Of a DNA stretch of 53,545 nt, positions 1-7,007 are shown piece by piece. The position numbers were made by a program, and so were the translations under genes. Source of the stretch: Dehalococcoidia bacterium UBA1141 (lineage in GTDB: Bacteria > Chloroflexota > Dehalococcoidia > Lucifugimonadales > UBA3495); NCBI GenBank assembly GCA_002311385.1, contig DCAE01000094.1, positions 133,936 to 187,480 of the forward strand. The letters run 5' to 3'. Within the stretch, counting starts at the first letter, position 1. Each line of letters begins with the position of its first letter. The notes beneath the pieces are model-generated. The model searched no databases and was not told where the DNA came from. It saw only the letters and a list, made by a program, of their open reading frames with translations.

Positions 1-7
1 TTCAGTT

Positions 8-1195
8 CTATGTAGGAGTAGCTTGGTCGGTCGGCGCGCTTTGTGCCGATCTCGGCGTTTGCGCTCGTAAGGCCTGCTGCCGTGCCCAAACTTCAGCCAC
101 CCGGTTCGCTGGCCCCATCATTTTCCGGTAGATTACCACGCCCACAATCACCAGACCGGCCAAGGACATTAGCGTTAGAGTCCAGGCAGGCCAGTCATAA
201 AAGAGGTAGACAGCCGTCATCACCACAGTCAAGAAGGAAAGAGGCACCATTACCTTCCAGGCGAAGGCCATGAGTTGGTCTATTCTCAGGCGAGGAAGGG
301 TGCCGCGTATCCAAAACACAACTAGCAGTACGCCGTAGGTTTTCAGCAAGAACCAGATAATGTCCCAGTTGCCGGTGAGCCAAGGGCCGGACCAGCCACC
401 AAGGAACAGCAATGCCACCAAGGCTGCGATGGCAAAGGTATTGATGTACTCGGCCAAGAAGAACACCGACCAGTGGGCGCCGCTGTATTCGATGAATGGG
501 CCGCCGACAATCTCGGACTCGGCGAAGTAGATGTCAAATGGCGTGCGTCCCACCTCCGCCAGACCGGCGATGAAAAATATCACTAATCCCAATGGCTGTA
601 TGGCTAGGTAGGGATAGCTGCTTTGCCCAGCAACCACTTCACGGATGTCCAACGAACCGGCCAGCATGGCCATTGAAACCACAACCATGATAATTGGAAT
701 TTCGTAGCTGATAAGCTGGGCTGCCGCTCTCAATCCGCCCAGAGTTCCGTACTTGTTGGCAGACCCCCACCCCGCCAGAATCAGACCCAGGATCCCCACC
801 ACAGCAAATGCGATGATGTAAAGCAGGCCCAAGTCCAGGTTTTTGACCACTGCGGCGTGGGTGCCCGGAATCGTCACCCAAATCATGAACGCCGAGATAA
901 CTACTATGAGCGGCGCAGCCCAAAATATGAGCTTCTCCGACGAAGAGGGAACGATATCCTCTTTTAGTATCAATTTTATGGCATCCGCTATGGGTTGAAG
1001 CAGCCCCATGGGCCCGGTGCGGGTGGGTCCCAGGCGCCGTTGCAGTCGCGCCAAAACCTTTCGCTCCAGCCAAGTCATCGACAGCACAATCACGGACAAT
1101 GCTGCGAACATAGCCAGCAATCCCACCACAATCCAAACAAAATCAACTAAGCTGACGCCCAGTATGGGTATGCTGTCTAGTGGGCCGGAAAGCAT
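8..1195 (-). CDS. nuoH: NADH-quinone oxidoreductase subunit H (NuoH)
   Basis: NuoH is the membrane subunit of respiratory complex I that helps form the quinone-binding pocket at the junction with the hydrophilic arm. The 395-residue product has about eight hydrophobic membrane segments and family motifs: WLERKVLARLQRRLGP near residue 43, the acidic stretch AEVGRTPFD and FAESEIVGGPFIEYSG near residues 215-240, and RGTLPRLRIDQLM near 300. Length is somewhat above the usual 330-350 because of a hydrophilic C-terminal tail rich in Gln, Ala and Thr. Its ATG shares one base with the nuoD stop (TGATG arrangement), which indicates translational coupling. It is the last nuo gene visible; nuoI and the nuoJ-N membrane genes would lie beyond the left edge. 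Confidence 0.97.
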   Translation of the reverse strand: MLSGPLDSIPILGVSLVDFVWIVVGLLAMFAALSVIVLSMTWLERKVLARLQRRLGPTRTGPMGLLQPIADAIKLILKEDIVPSSSEKLIFWAAPLIVVISAFMIWVTIPGTHAAVVKNLDLGLLYIIAFAVVGILGLILAGWGSANKYGTLGGLRAAAQLISYEIPIIMVVVSMAMLAGSLDIREVVAGQSSYPYLAIQPLGLVIFFIAGLAEVGRTPFDIYFAESEIVGGPFIEYSGAHWSVFFLAEYINTFAIAALVALLFLGGWSGPWLTGNWDIIWFLLKTYGVLLVVFWIRGTLPRLRIDQLMAFAWKVMVPLSFLTVVMTAVYLFYDWPAWTLTLMSLAGLVIVGVVIYRKMMGPANRVAEVWARQQALRAQTPRSAQSAPTDQATPT

Positions 1196-2349
1196 CAGCG
1201 GTCCACTTCTCCCAATACGATGTCCAAGGAGCCTAACACCACCACGGAATCGGCCACCCAGATGCCTTTCAGCAAATGCTTGATGGCGGAAAGATTGCAG
1301 AAAGACGGGGGGCGAATCTTGACCCGGTAGGGCTTGTCGGTGCCGTCGCTAACTAAATAAACTCCAAAATCGCCTCTGGGGTTTTCGGTCCGCATGAAGA
1401 CCTCACCCTTGGGAGGCCGCACCAGCTTGCGGCCCAGGGAGGAAGCAACGTTGCCTTCCGGAATCTGTTCCAACGCTTGCCTGATTATGCGCATGGACTC
1501 GTACATCTCTTGCACGCGGACGTAATGCCGGTCCCAACTATCGCCATCCAGTCCCAAGGGAACATCGAAATCAAAACGGTCATAGACCGAATAGGGTTGG
1601 ACCTTGCGAAGGTCGTAATTCACGCCAGAAGCCCGAAGGCATGGTCCGGTGAAACCGAAGTCGATGGCGTCCTCGGCAGACATGACACCCACATCCTTCA
1701 AACGGGCCAAGAAAATCTCATTGAAGGTCAGCAGTTTGTCCGATTCTTCTATGTCGCCATTTATCAACGGTAATAAGTCGTTCACCAATTGTTTGAAGTT
1801 ATCCGGCAGGTCCTCTTTGAGGCCACCGATGCGGAAGTAGTTGTGCATCATCCGCGCCCCGGAAACCGCTTCAAACAATGCTTGAATACGTTCTCGGCCA
1901 CGGAAGCAGAACATGGAAGGGGTCATCGCCCCGGCGTCCAGTCCCATGGTGGCCACGAACAGAAGGTGGCTGGCAATCCGGTTCAGCTCGCATAAAATCA
2001 CCCGGGCGTACTCGGCGCGCTCCGGGACTTCCAGACCCATGAGCTTCTCCACCGCCATGCAATAAGCCATCTCGTTGTTAAAGTTGGCTATGTAGTCCAT
2101 CCGGTCGAAGAGGGTGATTACTTGGTTGTATTGCTCGCCTTCGCACAATTTTTCCGAGCCCCGGTGCAGGTAACCGATGTGAGGCTCAAGGTCTACAATC
2201 TTCTCGCCGTCAACCCAGAGGACCATGCGAAACACGCCATGGGTAGATGGATGCTGCGGTCCCATGTTTAGCAGCATCTCCACTGGCTCGGCATTAGGCA
2301 CTTGGCCAATCTGCGGCTGGGTATTTTTTTGGATTTGTTCGTTAGCCAT
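1195..2349 (-). CDS. nuoD: NADH-quinone oxidoreductase subunit D (NuoD)
   Basis: NuoD is the 49-kDa-type subunit of complex I, related to the large subunit of NiFe hydrogenase, and it lines the quinone site. Visible family signatures are NMGPQHPSTHGVFR near residue 30, HIGYLHRGSEKL near 58, NRIASHLL, the C-terminal KIRPPSFCNL and the terminal GEVDR. Length (384 aa from the chosen ATG) fits the family. The ATG at 2349 was preferred to a TTG two codons upstream because it overlaps the preceding gene's TGA by one base. The stop likewise overlaps the nuoH start. It ends in TGA, which shows UGA works as a normal stop in this genome. Confidence 0.97.
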   Translation of the reverse strand: MANEQIQKNTQPQIGQVPNAEPVEMLLNMGPQHPSTHGVFRMVLWVDGEKIVDLEPHIGYLHRGSEKLCEGEQYNQVITLFDRMDYIANFNNEMAYCMAVEKLMGLEVPERAEYARVILCELNRIASHLLFVATMGLDAGAMTPSMFCFRGRERIQALFEAVSGARMMHNYFRIGGLKEDLPDNFKQLVNDLLPLINGDIEESDKLLTFNEIFLARLKDVGVMSAEDAIDFGFTGPCLRASGVNYDLRKVQPYSVYDRFDFDVPLGLDGDSWDRHYVRVQEMYESMRIIRQALEQIPEGNVASSLGRKLVRPPKGEVFMRTENPRGDFGVYLVSDGTDKPYRVKIRPPSFCNLSAIKHLLKGIWVADSVVVLGSLDIVLGEVDR

Positions 2350-2774
2350 CAACAATTGCCTTGGGCGGATTCGCCGCTTATTTCGCTGGGTTTTTCGCCG
2401 GGTATACCAAAGAAATTAATCTTAGGGTCGTTAACAGGTGCAACCTCGTTGCTCACCCATTTATCACCATCGAAGTAGAATCTAGCTTCGATAAGTACAT
2501 CGTCCAGTTCGCCCAAATTGTCGCAGTCCTCCAGATACATGGCCACCTGAGAGCGGAGTTCTTCCTTGGCCGCCTCAGAGGTGTCCCCAAACCCGGTTAT
2601 CACCAATTCGGCGCAGAATGCCTCATAGACACTGCCGGAGCGTGATTCCTGGATTTGATAAACAATCCGGCTCTTATCCGGCACACCGGCAAACTTTACG
2701 GTTTCTTCGTAACTGTAATCGAAGGGCTCATTGCCGGTCTGATTACTGGGCTGATTATCGGGTTGAATATCCAT
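2349..2774 (-). CDS. HicB-like small protein inside the nuo operon
   Basis: This 141-residue acidic protein is not a known complex I subunit. Residues about 35-105 read like a HicB-type alpha/beta fold: a strand (RIVYQIQESRSGSVYEAFC), a central GFGDTSEAAKEEL turn-helix and a second helix with YLEDCDNLGELDDVL. The pattern 'GxGD-x3-A-x2-EL' is shared with the next gene upstream (2821-3072), so the two look like diverged paralogues. It is flanked by a Gln/Asn-rich N-terminus and a Pro/Ser-rich tail. The stop overlaps the nuoD ATG, so it is translated with the nuo genes. No toxin partner (HicA) is adjacent. Homology to HicB is my inference from sequence pattern; function is unknown. Confidence 0.75.
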   Translation of the reverse strand: MDIQPDNQPSNQTGNEPFDYSYEETVKFAGVPDKSRIVYQIQESRSGSVYEAFCAELVITGFGDTSEAAKEELRSQVAMYLEDCDNLGELDDVLIEARFYFDGDKWVSNEVAPVNDPKINFFGIPGEKPSEISGESAQGNC

Positions 2775-2820
2775 AGTGCGTGCACCTGTGGGTTGGTCTT
2801 CCCTAGCTGGTCCTCTCTAG

Positions 2821-3072
2821 TTAGTCTAGGAACTCTAATTGTACCTCTGTCTCTTCTTCCACGCCGAGAAAACCCGCTTCCGCCAGTGCCTTCTCCAGGC
2901 TGTCTTGGCCGTCTTGAGTTTCTATCCAAGCCCGCAACACCAAGATTAGTTCATCTTGGGCCGCTTGGACTGAATCTCCCAACCCTTCCAATGATAGTTG
3001 CTCCAATTTGGCGATGAACCCGCCATTCTCGGGAGCCACACGTGCTGTCAACAAGACCTGGTCCATTTTCAT
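2821..3072 (-). CDS. Small HicB-like protein between nuoC and the nuoD-coupled ORF
   Basis: The product has 83 residues with no signal peptide or membrane segment. It opens with a strand (QVLLTARVAPENGGFIAKL), then EGLGDSVQAAQDELILVL and a helix ending in LEKALAEAGFLG. This is the HicB-like/YlcF-type pattern and parallels residues 45-105 of the neighbouring 141-aa protein. ATG codons occur at 3072 and 3066; either could start it, and no strong Shine-Dalgarno sequence decides. It is co-oriented with nuoC, 36 bp downstream of it. With no HicA toxin nearby, a toxin-antitoxin role is not supported. An accessory or regulatory role for complex I is only a guess. Confidence 0.7.
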   Translation of the reverse strand: MKMDQVLLTARVAPENGGFIAKLEQLSLEGLGDSVQAAQDELILVLRAWIETQDGQDSLEKALAEAGFLGVEEETEVQLEFLD

Positions 3073-3108
3073 CTGATTCCGCCTAGCATCTGATTCCTTT
3101 TATATGGT

Positions 3109-3699
3109 CTAGAACTCTTGGTAATCGTTAAAGGGAAAATCCTTACGACCGGGGTAACCTTCAAAGCCTTCATAGAGCAAAAGGGGAGTGAGTCCGGGAT
3201 GGCCTTCGAATTCCACTCCGAAAAGGTCGTGGGCTTCCCGTTCGTACCAATCCCCCGCTTGCCAGACTCCGGAGATGGATGGAACCCTTGGGTTGTCCGG
3301 GGGAACGGAAGTCTTCAACACTAAAGTATTGTCGGTTTCCAGCGAGTGCAGGAAATAAACAAGCTGAAGATGGTCCTCGTAGTCCACACAAGCCAGGCAC
3401 AATAACTGCTTCATGCCGAGCCTGGAATCCCTCTTAGCCAAATCACAAACGAGGGCCGTGTCTTTGGCGTCAATGGTTAATTGGGGCAAGTTATCCAGCG
3501 ATCCGGCTTCGGCTTGGAAATCCTTGAAAACTTCTTGGGACACGGCTAGAAAATCTCGTCCCGCCTGGCTTAATGATGCCAATTCGGGCGGACTCGGGCT
3601 TGATTCAGGCGTCGGCTCCTCATTTCCAGCCGGTCCCGGTTCAGCCTGAGCGGGGGCGGGAGCTTCGGAGTCCGATTCTTGAGGATTGCTTTCTTCCAT
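3109..3699 (-). CDS. nuoC: NADH-quinone oxidoreductase subunit C (NuoC)
   Basis: NuoC is the 30-kDa-type peripheral-arm subunit of complex I. The 196-residue product carries the family block WYEREAHDLFGVEFEGHP near residues 150-167 and the C-terminal LRKDFP-like segment YPGRKDFPF. The first 45 residues are unusual: rich in Glu, Pro, Ala and Ser (PESSPSPPE) and probably disordered, before the conserved domain starts near LSQAGRDFLAV. It lies 49 bp downstream of nuoB and upstream of the two HicB-like ORFs, on the same strand. Confidence 0.95.
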   Translation of the reverse strand: MEESNPQESDSEAPAPAQAEPGPAGNEEPTPESSPSPPELASLSQAGRDFLAVSQEVFKDFQAEAGSLDNLPQLTIDAKDTALVCDLAKRDSRLGMKQLLCLACVDYEDHLQLVYFLHSLETDNTLVLKTSVPPDNPRVPSISGVWQAGDWYEREAHDLFGVEFEGHPGLTPLLLYEGFEGYPGRKDFPFNDYQEF

Positions 3700-3748
3700 A
3701 AGGTGCTTCAGATGCTTTCGAAGACGCCTTCGCAGGCTAATCGGTAGA

Positions 3749-4282
3749 TTAGGATTTGGAGCCGCCCTTAGCGTCTTGCATGATTTTTTCTTGGAGCTTC
3801 AAAATACCGTAGAGCAGCGCTTCGGGCCGAGGCGGGCAACCCGGGACGTACACATCCACAGGCACTATGTGGTCCACGCCCATCACCACCGAGTAAGACC
3901 GGTAATAAGGGCCACCGTTGGTGGCGCAACTGCCCATGGCGATGACCCATTTAGGCTCGGGCATCTGCTCATAGAGCAGGCGTATAGGGTCGGCCATCTT
4001 CTTTACAACAGTCCCCGCAACAATCATCACATCCGACTGCCTGGGTGAAGGCCAAGTTACCACCCCGAACCGGTCGAAATCGTAGTGGGCCATGTATGCC
4101 GACATCATCTCAATGGCGCAGCAAGCAAGTCCAAATGTGAGCATCCACAATGAGGATTTTCGGGCCATGGCGAAGATTTGGTCCGTGGTCGCCGTGATGA
4201 CTCCTGGCACTTTGCCAGCGATGGCTTGGTCATAAAGGCTGGGCGCTGGGGTGTTACCAGGACCCAGAATTATTTCTGCCAT
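3749..4282 (-). CDS. nuoB: NADH-quinone oxidoreductase subunit B (NuoB)
   Basis: NuoB carries iron-sulfur cluster N2, the last cluster before quinone. The cysteine ligands are visible: the tandem CC in LTFGLACCAIEMM, the Cys of AMGSCATNGG and that of VPGCPPRPEALLYG. I start at ATG 4282 (177 aa), giving MAEIILGPGN. A longer open frame to 4516 exists but its extra 78 residues overlap nuoA completely and look like shadow sequence. An AAGGGGGT Shine-Dalgarno sequence precedes 4282. The start overlaps the end of nuoA by 13 bp, typical of coupled nuo genes. Confidence 0.96.
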   Translation of the reverse strand: MAEIILGPGNTPAPSLYDQAIAGKVPGVITATTDQIFAMARKSSLWMLTFGLACCAIEMMSAYMAHYDFDRFGVVTWPSPRQSDVMIVAGTVVKKMADPIRLLYEQMPEPKWVIAMGSCATNGGPYYRSYSVVMGVDHIVPVDVYVPGCPPRPEALLYGILKLQEKIMQDAKGGSKS

Positions 4283-4692
4283 TCCAGAACCCCCTTTTTC
4301 CAGGCATAAACTATGGCGAAGGACAATACTCCCAAGAATAGGAGCATGGCGTAGAAGGGAATTGAATTGGATTGTTCGACTTTTTGTTGGACAAAAATCA
4401 CCGCCCACGGGAAAAGAAAAACCGCCTCTACATCGAATATTAAAAATAGGATGGCGAAGATATAAAAGCGGACATTGATGTTCGACCATGTATAAGGCGT
4501 GGCCGGAATTCCGCACTCGTAGGGGGTGAGCTTCACATCCGAGTGCCGCCGTGAAGACATGACGCGGGAGGTGAAGAACATCCCGCCGATGGCAAGCAAT
4601 GCCACCAAGCCCGAGATAGCGACAGCAGTCCAGTTCTCGGCAAACAGGTCGGCATTGAAGCCTTGTAAGAGAAAGTCAGGCACGAAAGGCAT
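4270..4692 (-). CDS. nuoA: NADH-quinone oxidoreductase subunit A (NuoA)
   Basis: NuoA is a small membrane subunit of complex I with three transmembrane helices. The 140-residue product shows the signature KLTPYECGIPA near residue 55 followed by RFYIFAILFLIFDVEAVFLFPW, with a hydrophobic helix before and another after. The Glu/Asp of the second helix and the Cys in YECG are conserved family positions. I chose ATG 4692; a TTG at 4698 would add two residues. It is the first gene of the nuo block, about 60 bp downstream of a good promoter. Confidence 0.95.
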   Translation of the reverse strand: MPFVPDFLLQGFNADLFAENWTAVAISGLVALLAIGGMFFTSRVMSSRRHSDVKLTPYECGIPATPYTWSNINVRFYIFAILFLIFDVEAVFLFPWAVIFVQQKVEQSNSIPFYAMLLFLGVLSFAIVYAWKKGVLEWQK

Positions 4693-4754
4693 GCTCAAAG
4701 AAGGAACGAGGACACATTAAGGCACCCTCGGATTAGGCATAGCTAGGCGAGGTA

Positions 4755-4784
4755 AATATACCATCGGCCAGAGATTAGTGTCAA
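4755..4784 (-). promoter_or_regulatory. Sigma70-type promoter of the nuo operon
   Basis: On the minus strand, TTGACA (4784-4779) and TATATT (4760-4755) are separated by 18 bp. This is a near-consensus housekeeping promoter facing nuoA. Transcription would start around 4748, leaving a leader of about 55 nt. It sits in the only intergenic gap between the CinA-like gene and nuoA, so it is well placed to drive nuoA-B-C-HicB-like-D-H. Confidence 0.65.
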
Positions 4785-4861
4785 TTAAGAACGGCCTACC
4801 TGTATCGTCAGTTTTTGAGGTAATCGACCAAAAAAAAACAGAACTGGGGCAGGCAGCCCAA

Positions 4862-6034
4862 TTAACCACCGGAACGCAGTGAAGTAGAGGATATGTCGAT
4901 GCGGAATGCCGACTCCGGGATGGCCCGGAACATCGGCCTGAAACCCTGCGGAACAAGAACGTCATCCAGCGTACGGAAGGCGCCACCTTCCTCCCGGCCA
5001 GCCACCAAGAAGCTACAATCCCCAGCCCAAATCTGTGCCAGAGCTTTGAACATCGCTGCTTCATCGTCACCGTAATACCTGGGAGCCACCAAGCGTATGG
5101 CAGTGTCCCAGCCGATTACGAAAGTACAGCCGGGAAACAGTCTGGCTTTCTTCCAGTAGGTCTCAGCCCGAGTTAGGACTACGCTAGCCTGACCCTTAAA
5201 CTGAGCCAAACGCCGAGTAATCTCTTCCTCTGCTAGGGGCAGCTTGTCCACGTTGGTCACGGAGAGTTCGTATATCACCTCAGTCCCCAGGATTTCCTGG
5301 GCGGCTTGGACCATGCCTATGTGACCACTGTGCCAAGGGTTAAATGAACCTGGCAACAACCCTGGAATCGAAAGGGCCCCTGGCGTTTGGCCACGGCCCA
5401 GATTGCCATCCTGGTCTACTTTGACGGTATCAATGTCCCCGGCTATCAAGCGCTGCAGAGGGCTGGCATGGGCGCCGCTCTCCACCTGCAGGTCGTCTGT
5501 GTCAATCAGACCAAGACCCAGCCCAATATCACCTTCGTTTTCAACGGGAGAATAGTCAACTTGAGAAATATGGGCCAGGGCCCTGACCAACAGATTGCTC
5601 AACAGAGCTTCTTCGCCTGCCCGGTCACGGTGCCCCTTGGTTAATAGAAGGCTATAGGTATTCCAACCATTGACGTCCCAGGTGGCAATGAAGCCCCGAT
5701 GCTCGCCCCGCTTGGGTCGGTCGGTGGCGATTGTGGCGGTACAGGCCAACCCCACTGCTGGAAAATCTCCCTCGAGCAACCGTTCTGCCCGGTGAAACGC
5801 CGCTTTAGCCATGCTCAGAGCCGTGGTTTCCGAGACGAACTGCTCCGGCTCGAAGCCGACCAGGTCAATCATTGACAACCTTCCGTAGGGGACCACCACC
5901 TCCAGCAGTGTGCGAGAGGCCCCACCCACACCCAGTAACCAAGCAACAGCCTGGCTGCCGGCCCCGGCAACTGCCAGTACTCCTTGGTGAGGAGCGTCAT
6001 GGATTTTACGGATTAAATCAGCTGTTTTTATCAT
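4862..6034 (-). CDS. CinA-like / nicotinamide nucleotidyltransferase-like fusion protein
   Basis: The 390-residue protein has two parts. Residues 1-160 resemble the CinA C-terminal (NMN deamidase-like) domain, with AVAGAGSQAVAWLLGVGGASRTLLE, the GLACTATIATDRPKRGEHRG segment and a late ITxY-like region. Residues about 215-390 resemble a nucleotidylyltransferase of the NadD/cytidylyltransferase superfamily: PGSFNPWHSGHIGM carries the (H/T)xGH-type nucleotide-binding motif, and FVIGWDTAIRL resembles the family's later block. The ATG at 6034 was chosen because the longer frame to 6166 overlaps the flavin reductase gene. A role in salvage or repair of pyridine nucleotides is inferred from the pairing; substrate is unknown. 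The CinA N-terminal molybdopterin-binding-like domain is absent. Confidence 0.8.
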   Translation of the reverse strand: MIKTADLIRKIHDAPHQGVLAVAGAGSQAVAWLLGVGGASRTLLEVVVPYGRLSMIDLVGFEPEQFVSETTALSMAKAAFHRAERLLEGDFPAVGLACTATIATDRPKRGEHRGFIATWDVNGWNTYSLLLTKGHRDRAGEEALLSNLLVRALAHISQVDYSPVENEGDIGLGLGLIDTDDLQVESGAHASPLQRLIAGDIDTVKVDQDGNLGRGQTPGALSIPGLLPGSFNPWHSGHIGMVQAAQEILGTEVIYELSVTNVDKLPLAEEEITRRLAQFKGQASVVLTRAETYWKKARLFPGCTFVIGWDTAIRLVAPRYYGDDEAAMFKALAQIWAGDCSFLVAGREEGGAFRTLDDVLVPQGFRPMFRAIPESAFRIDISSTSLRSGG

Positions 6035-6092
6035 GTATGAGTTGGCATATATGAGTTGGCGTTTAGAGCTTAGAGGCTTCGAATCGTTATTT

Positions 6093-6698
6093 TTAACTGC
6101 GGGAGGTCCAAGGGGTGAAATCAATGTTGTCCATGGACTCTGCGGAGAATTCACGTTCTTGGGCAATCTTCTGGTTCCACTCGTCTATTAACTCGGGCGG
6201 CAGTTGGCGTTGAGCGTCCCTCCACCAAAGTGGCCCTTTATCGTGCCCCGGCTGGTCCCCGGTTTCGCCAAGGGTATCACCCTCCAGAACGTCTCCCAGG
6301 AAGCAGGTCAGGTCTCCACCGTCTAGAGCGTTTACCACCCGGCAGTCCATGTAGCCCCAGCAACTTTTAAGAACCGGGCTTCCCGACGGCCCCAACCGGT
6401 AGGGCACGTGGGAGAGTTTTTCAGTATCCCTGCCCGAAACCAGTCCAAAAGCGGATATCAAATCAAGTTGGTCCGTGCTCAAGAAGTTAATCGCGAATCC
6501 ATCGCTTTTGTAAATCAAGTCGTGGGTGAGGTTGCGCTTTTGTATCTTGATAGCGACCCGAGGCTTGCCCGGAACGATGGAAGCGGCAGAAATGGCGACC
6601 GCGATTTGGGCATTATATTTGCCTTGCCATGCGCTGGTAACCGCTGCCATTGGCGCCCAAAGATGGGTCATCATGGGGGCGATTCGGCTGTAATCCAT
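6093..6698 (-). CDS. Flavin reductase-like domain protein
   Basis: The 201-residue protein matches the flavin reductase-like FMN-binding split-barrel family. Evidence is the early MTHLWAPMAAVTSAW and YNAQIAVAISAASIVPGKPRVAI segments, the LIYKSDGFAINFL strand, and SGRDTEKLSHV near residue 90. These enzymes usually bind FMN and either reduce free flavin with NAD(P)H or act in small oxidoreductase reactions. The start at 6698 has a GAGGA Shine-Dalgarno sequence nine bases upstream, preferred to the longer frame from 6734. It lies between the CinA-like gene and the PAP2/kinase gene, all on the minus strand. The specific substrate cannot be told. Confidence 0.82.
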   Translation of the reverse strand: MDYSRIAPMMTHLWAPMAAVTSAWQGKYNAQIAVAISAASIVPGKPRVAIKIQKRNLTHDLIYKSDGFAINFLSTDQLDLISAFGLVSGRDTEKLSHVPYRLGPSGSPVLKSCWGYMDCRVVNALDGGDLTCFLGDVLEGDTLGETGDQPGHDKGPLWWRDAQRQLPPELIDEWNQKIAQEREFSAESMDNIDFTPWTSRS

Positions 6699-6840
6699 GA
6701 GTGTGATTCCTCGGCATAGGTTATTTCCAGCCAAGACGAGGGTACCTTAGACTAGCACGCTCATGCAATCCGGCATCGCGAGAAATGCAACCGCGCGAGA
6801 AACCCAACCGAAGGAACATGTGAGACAGCTACGAGATTTG

Positions 6841-7007
6841 CTAGACCTTGCCAGTCGCTACCTCAGCGTTGGGGACCAATACCCGATTGACCGGAGGGGC
6901 CAGCAACCGACCGATGTGGGTCCTACGGTAGAGCTTGAACGGCAGTTTCCACGCGACTTGGTCCAGCATCAGGCGGGCCAGCAATTTGCTACGCAACGGG
7001 TACGATC
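6841..7007 (-). pseudogene. Out-of-frame C-terminal continuation of the PAP2/kinase gene
   Basis: Just before the stop of the PAP2/kinase frame, the sequence reads ...VAYL then departs. In the adjacent frame, codons from 7002 to the TAG at 6841-6843 are open for 53 residues beginning YPLRSKLLARLMLDQVAW and ending VPNAEVATGKV. Its composition is that of a real amphipathic basic tail. One extra G in the GG at 7007-7008 would join ...AYL to GSYPLRSK smoothly and yield a protein of about 666 residues. Either a genuine frameshift mutation or an assembly or sequencing deletion explains this. Confidence 0.7.

Noticed and set aside
4282..4516. Longer NuoB start adding 78 residues
   Set aside because: The extra segment overlaps nuoA entirely, lacks conserved features, and ATG 4282 has a good ribosome site.
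4717..5070. Minus-strand ORF of 117 codons
   Set aside because: It overlaps the CinA-like gene in a different frame and passes through the nuo promoter; no domain seen.
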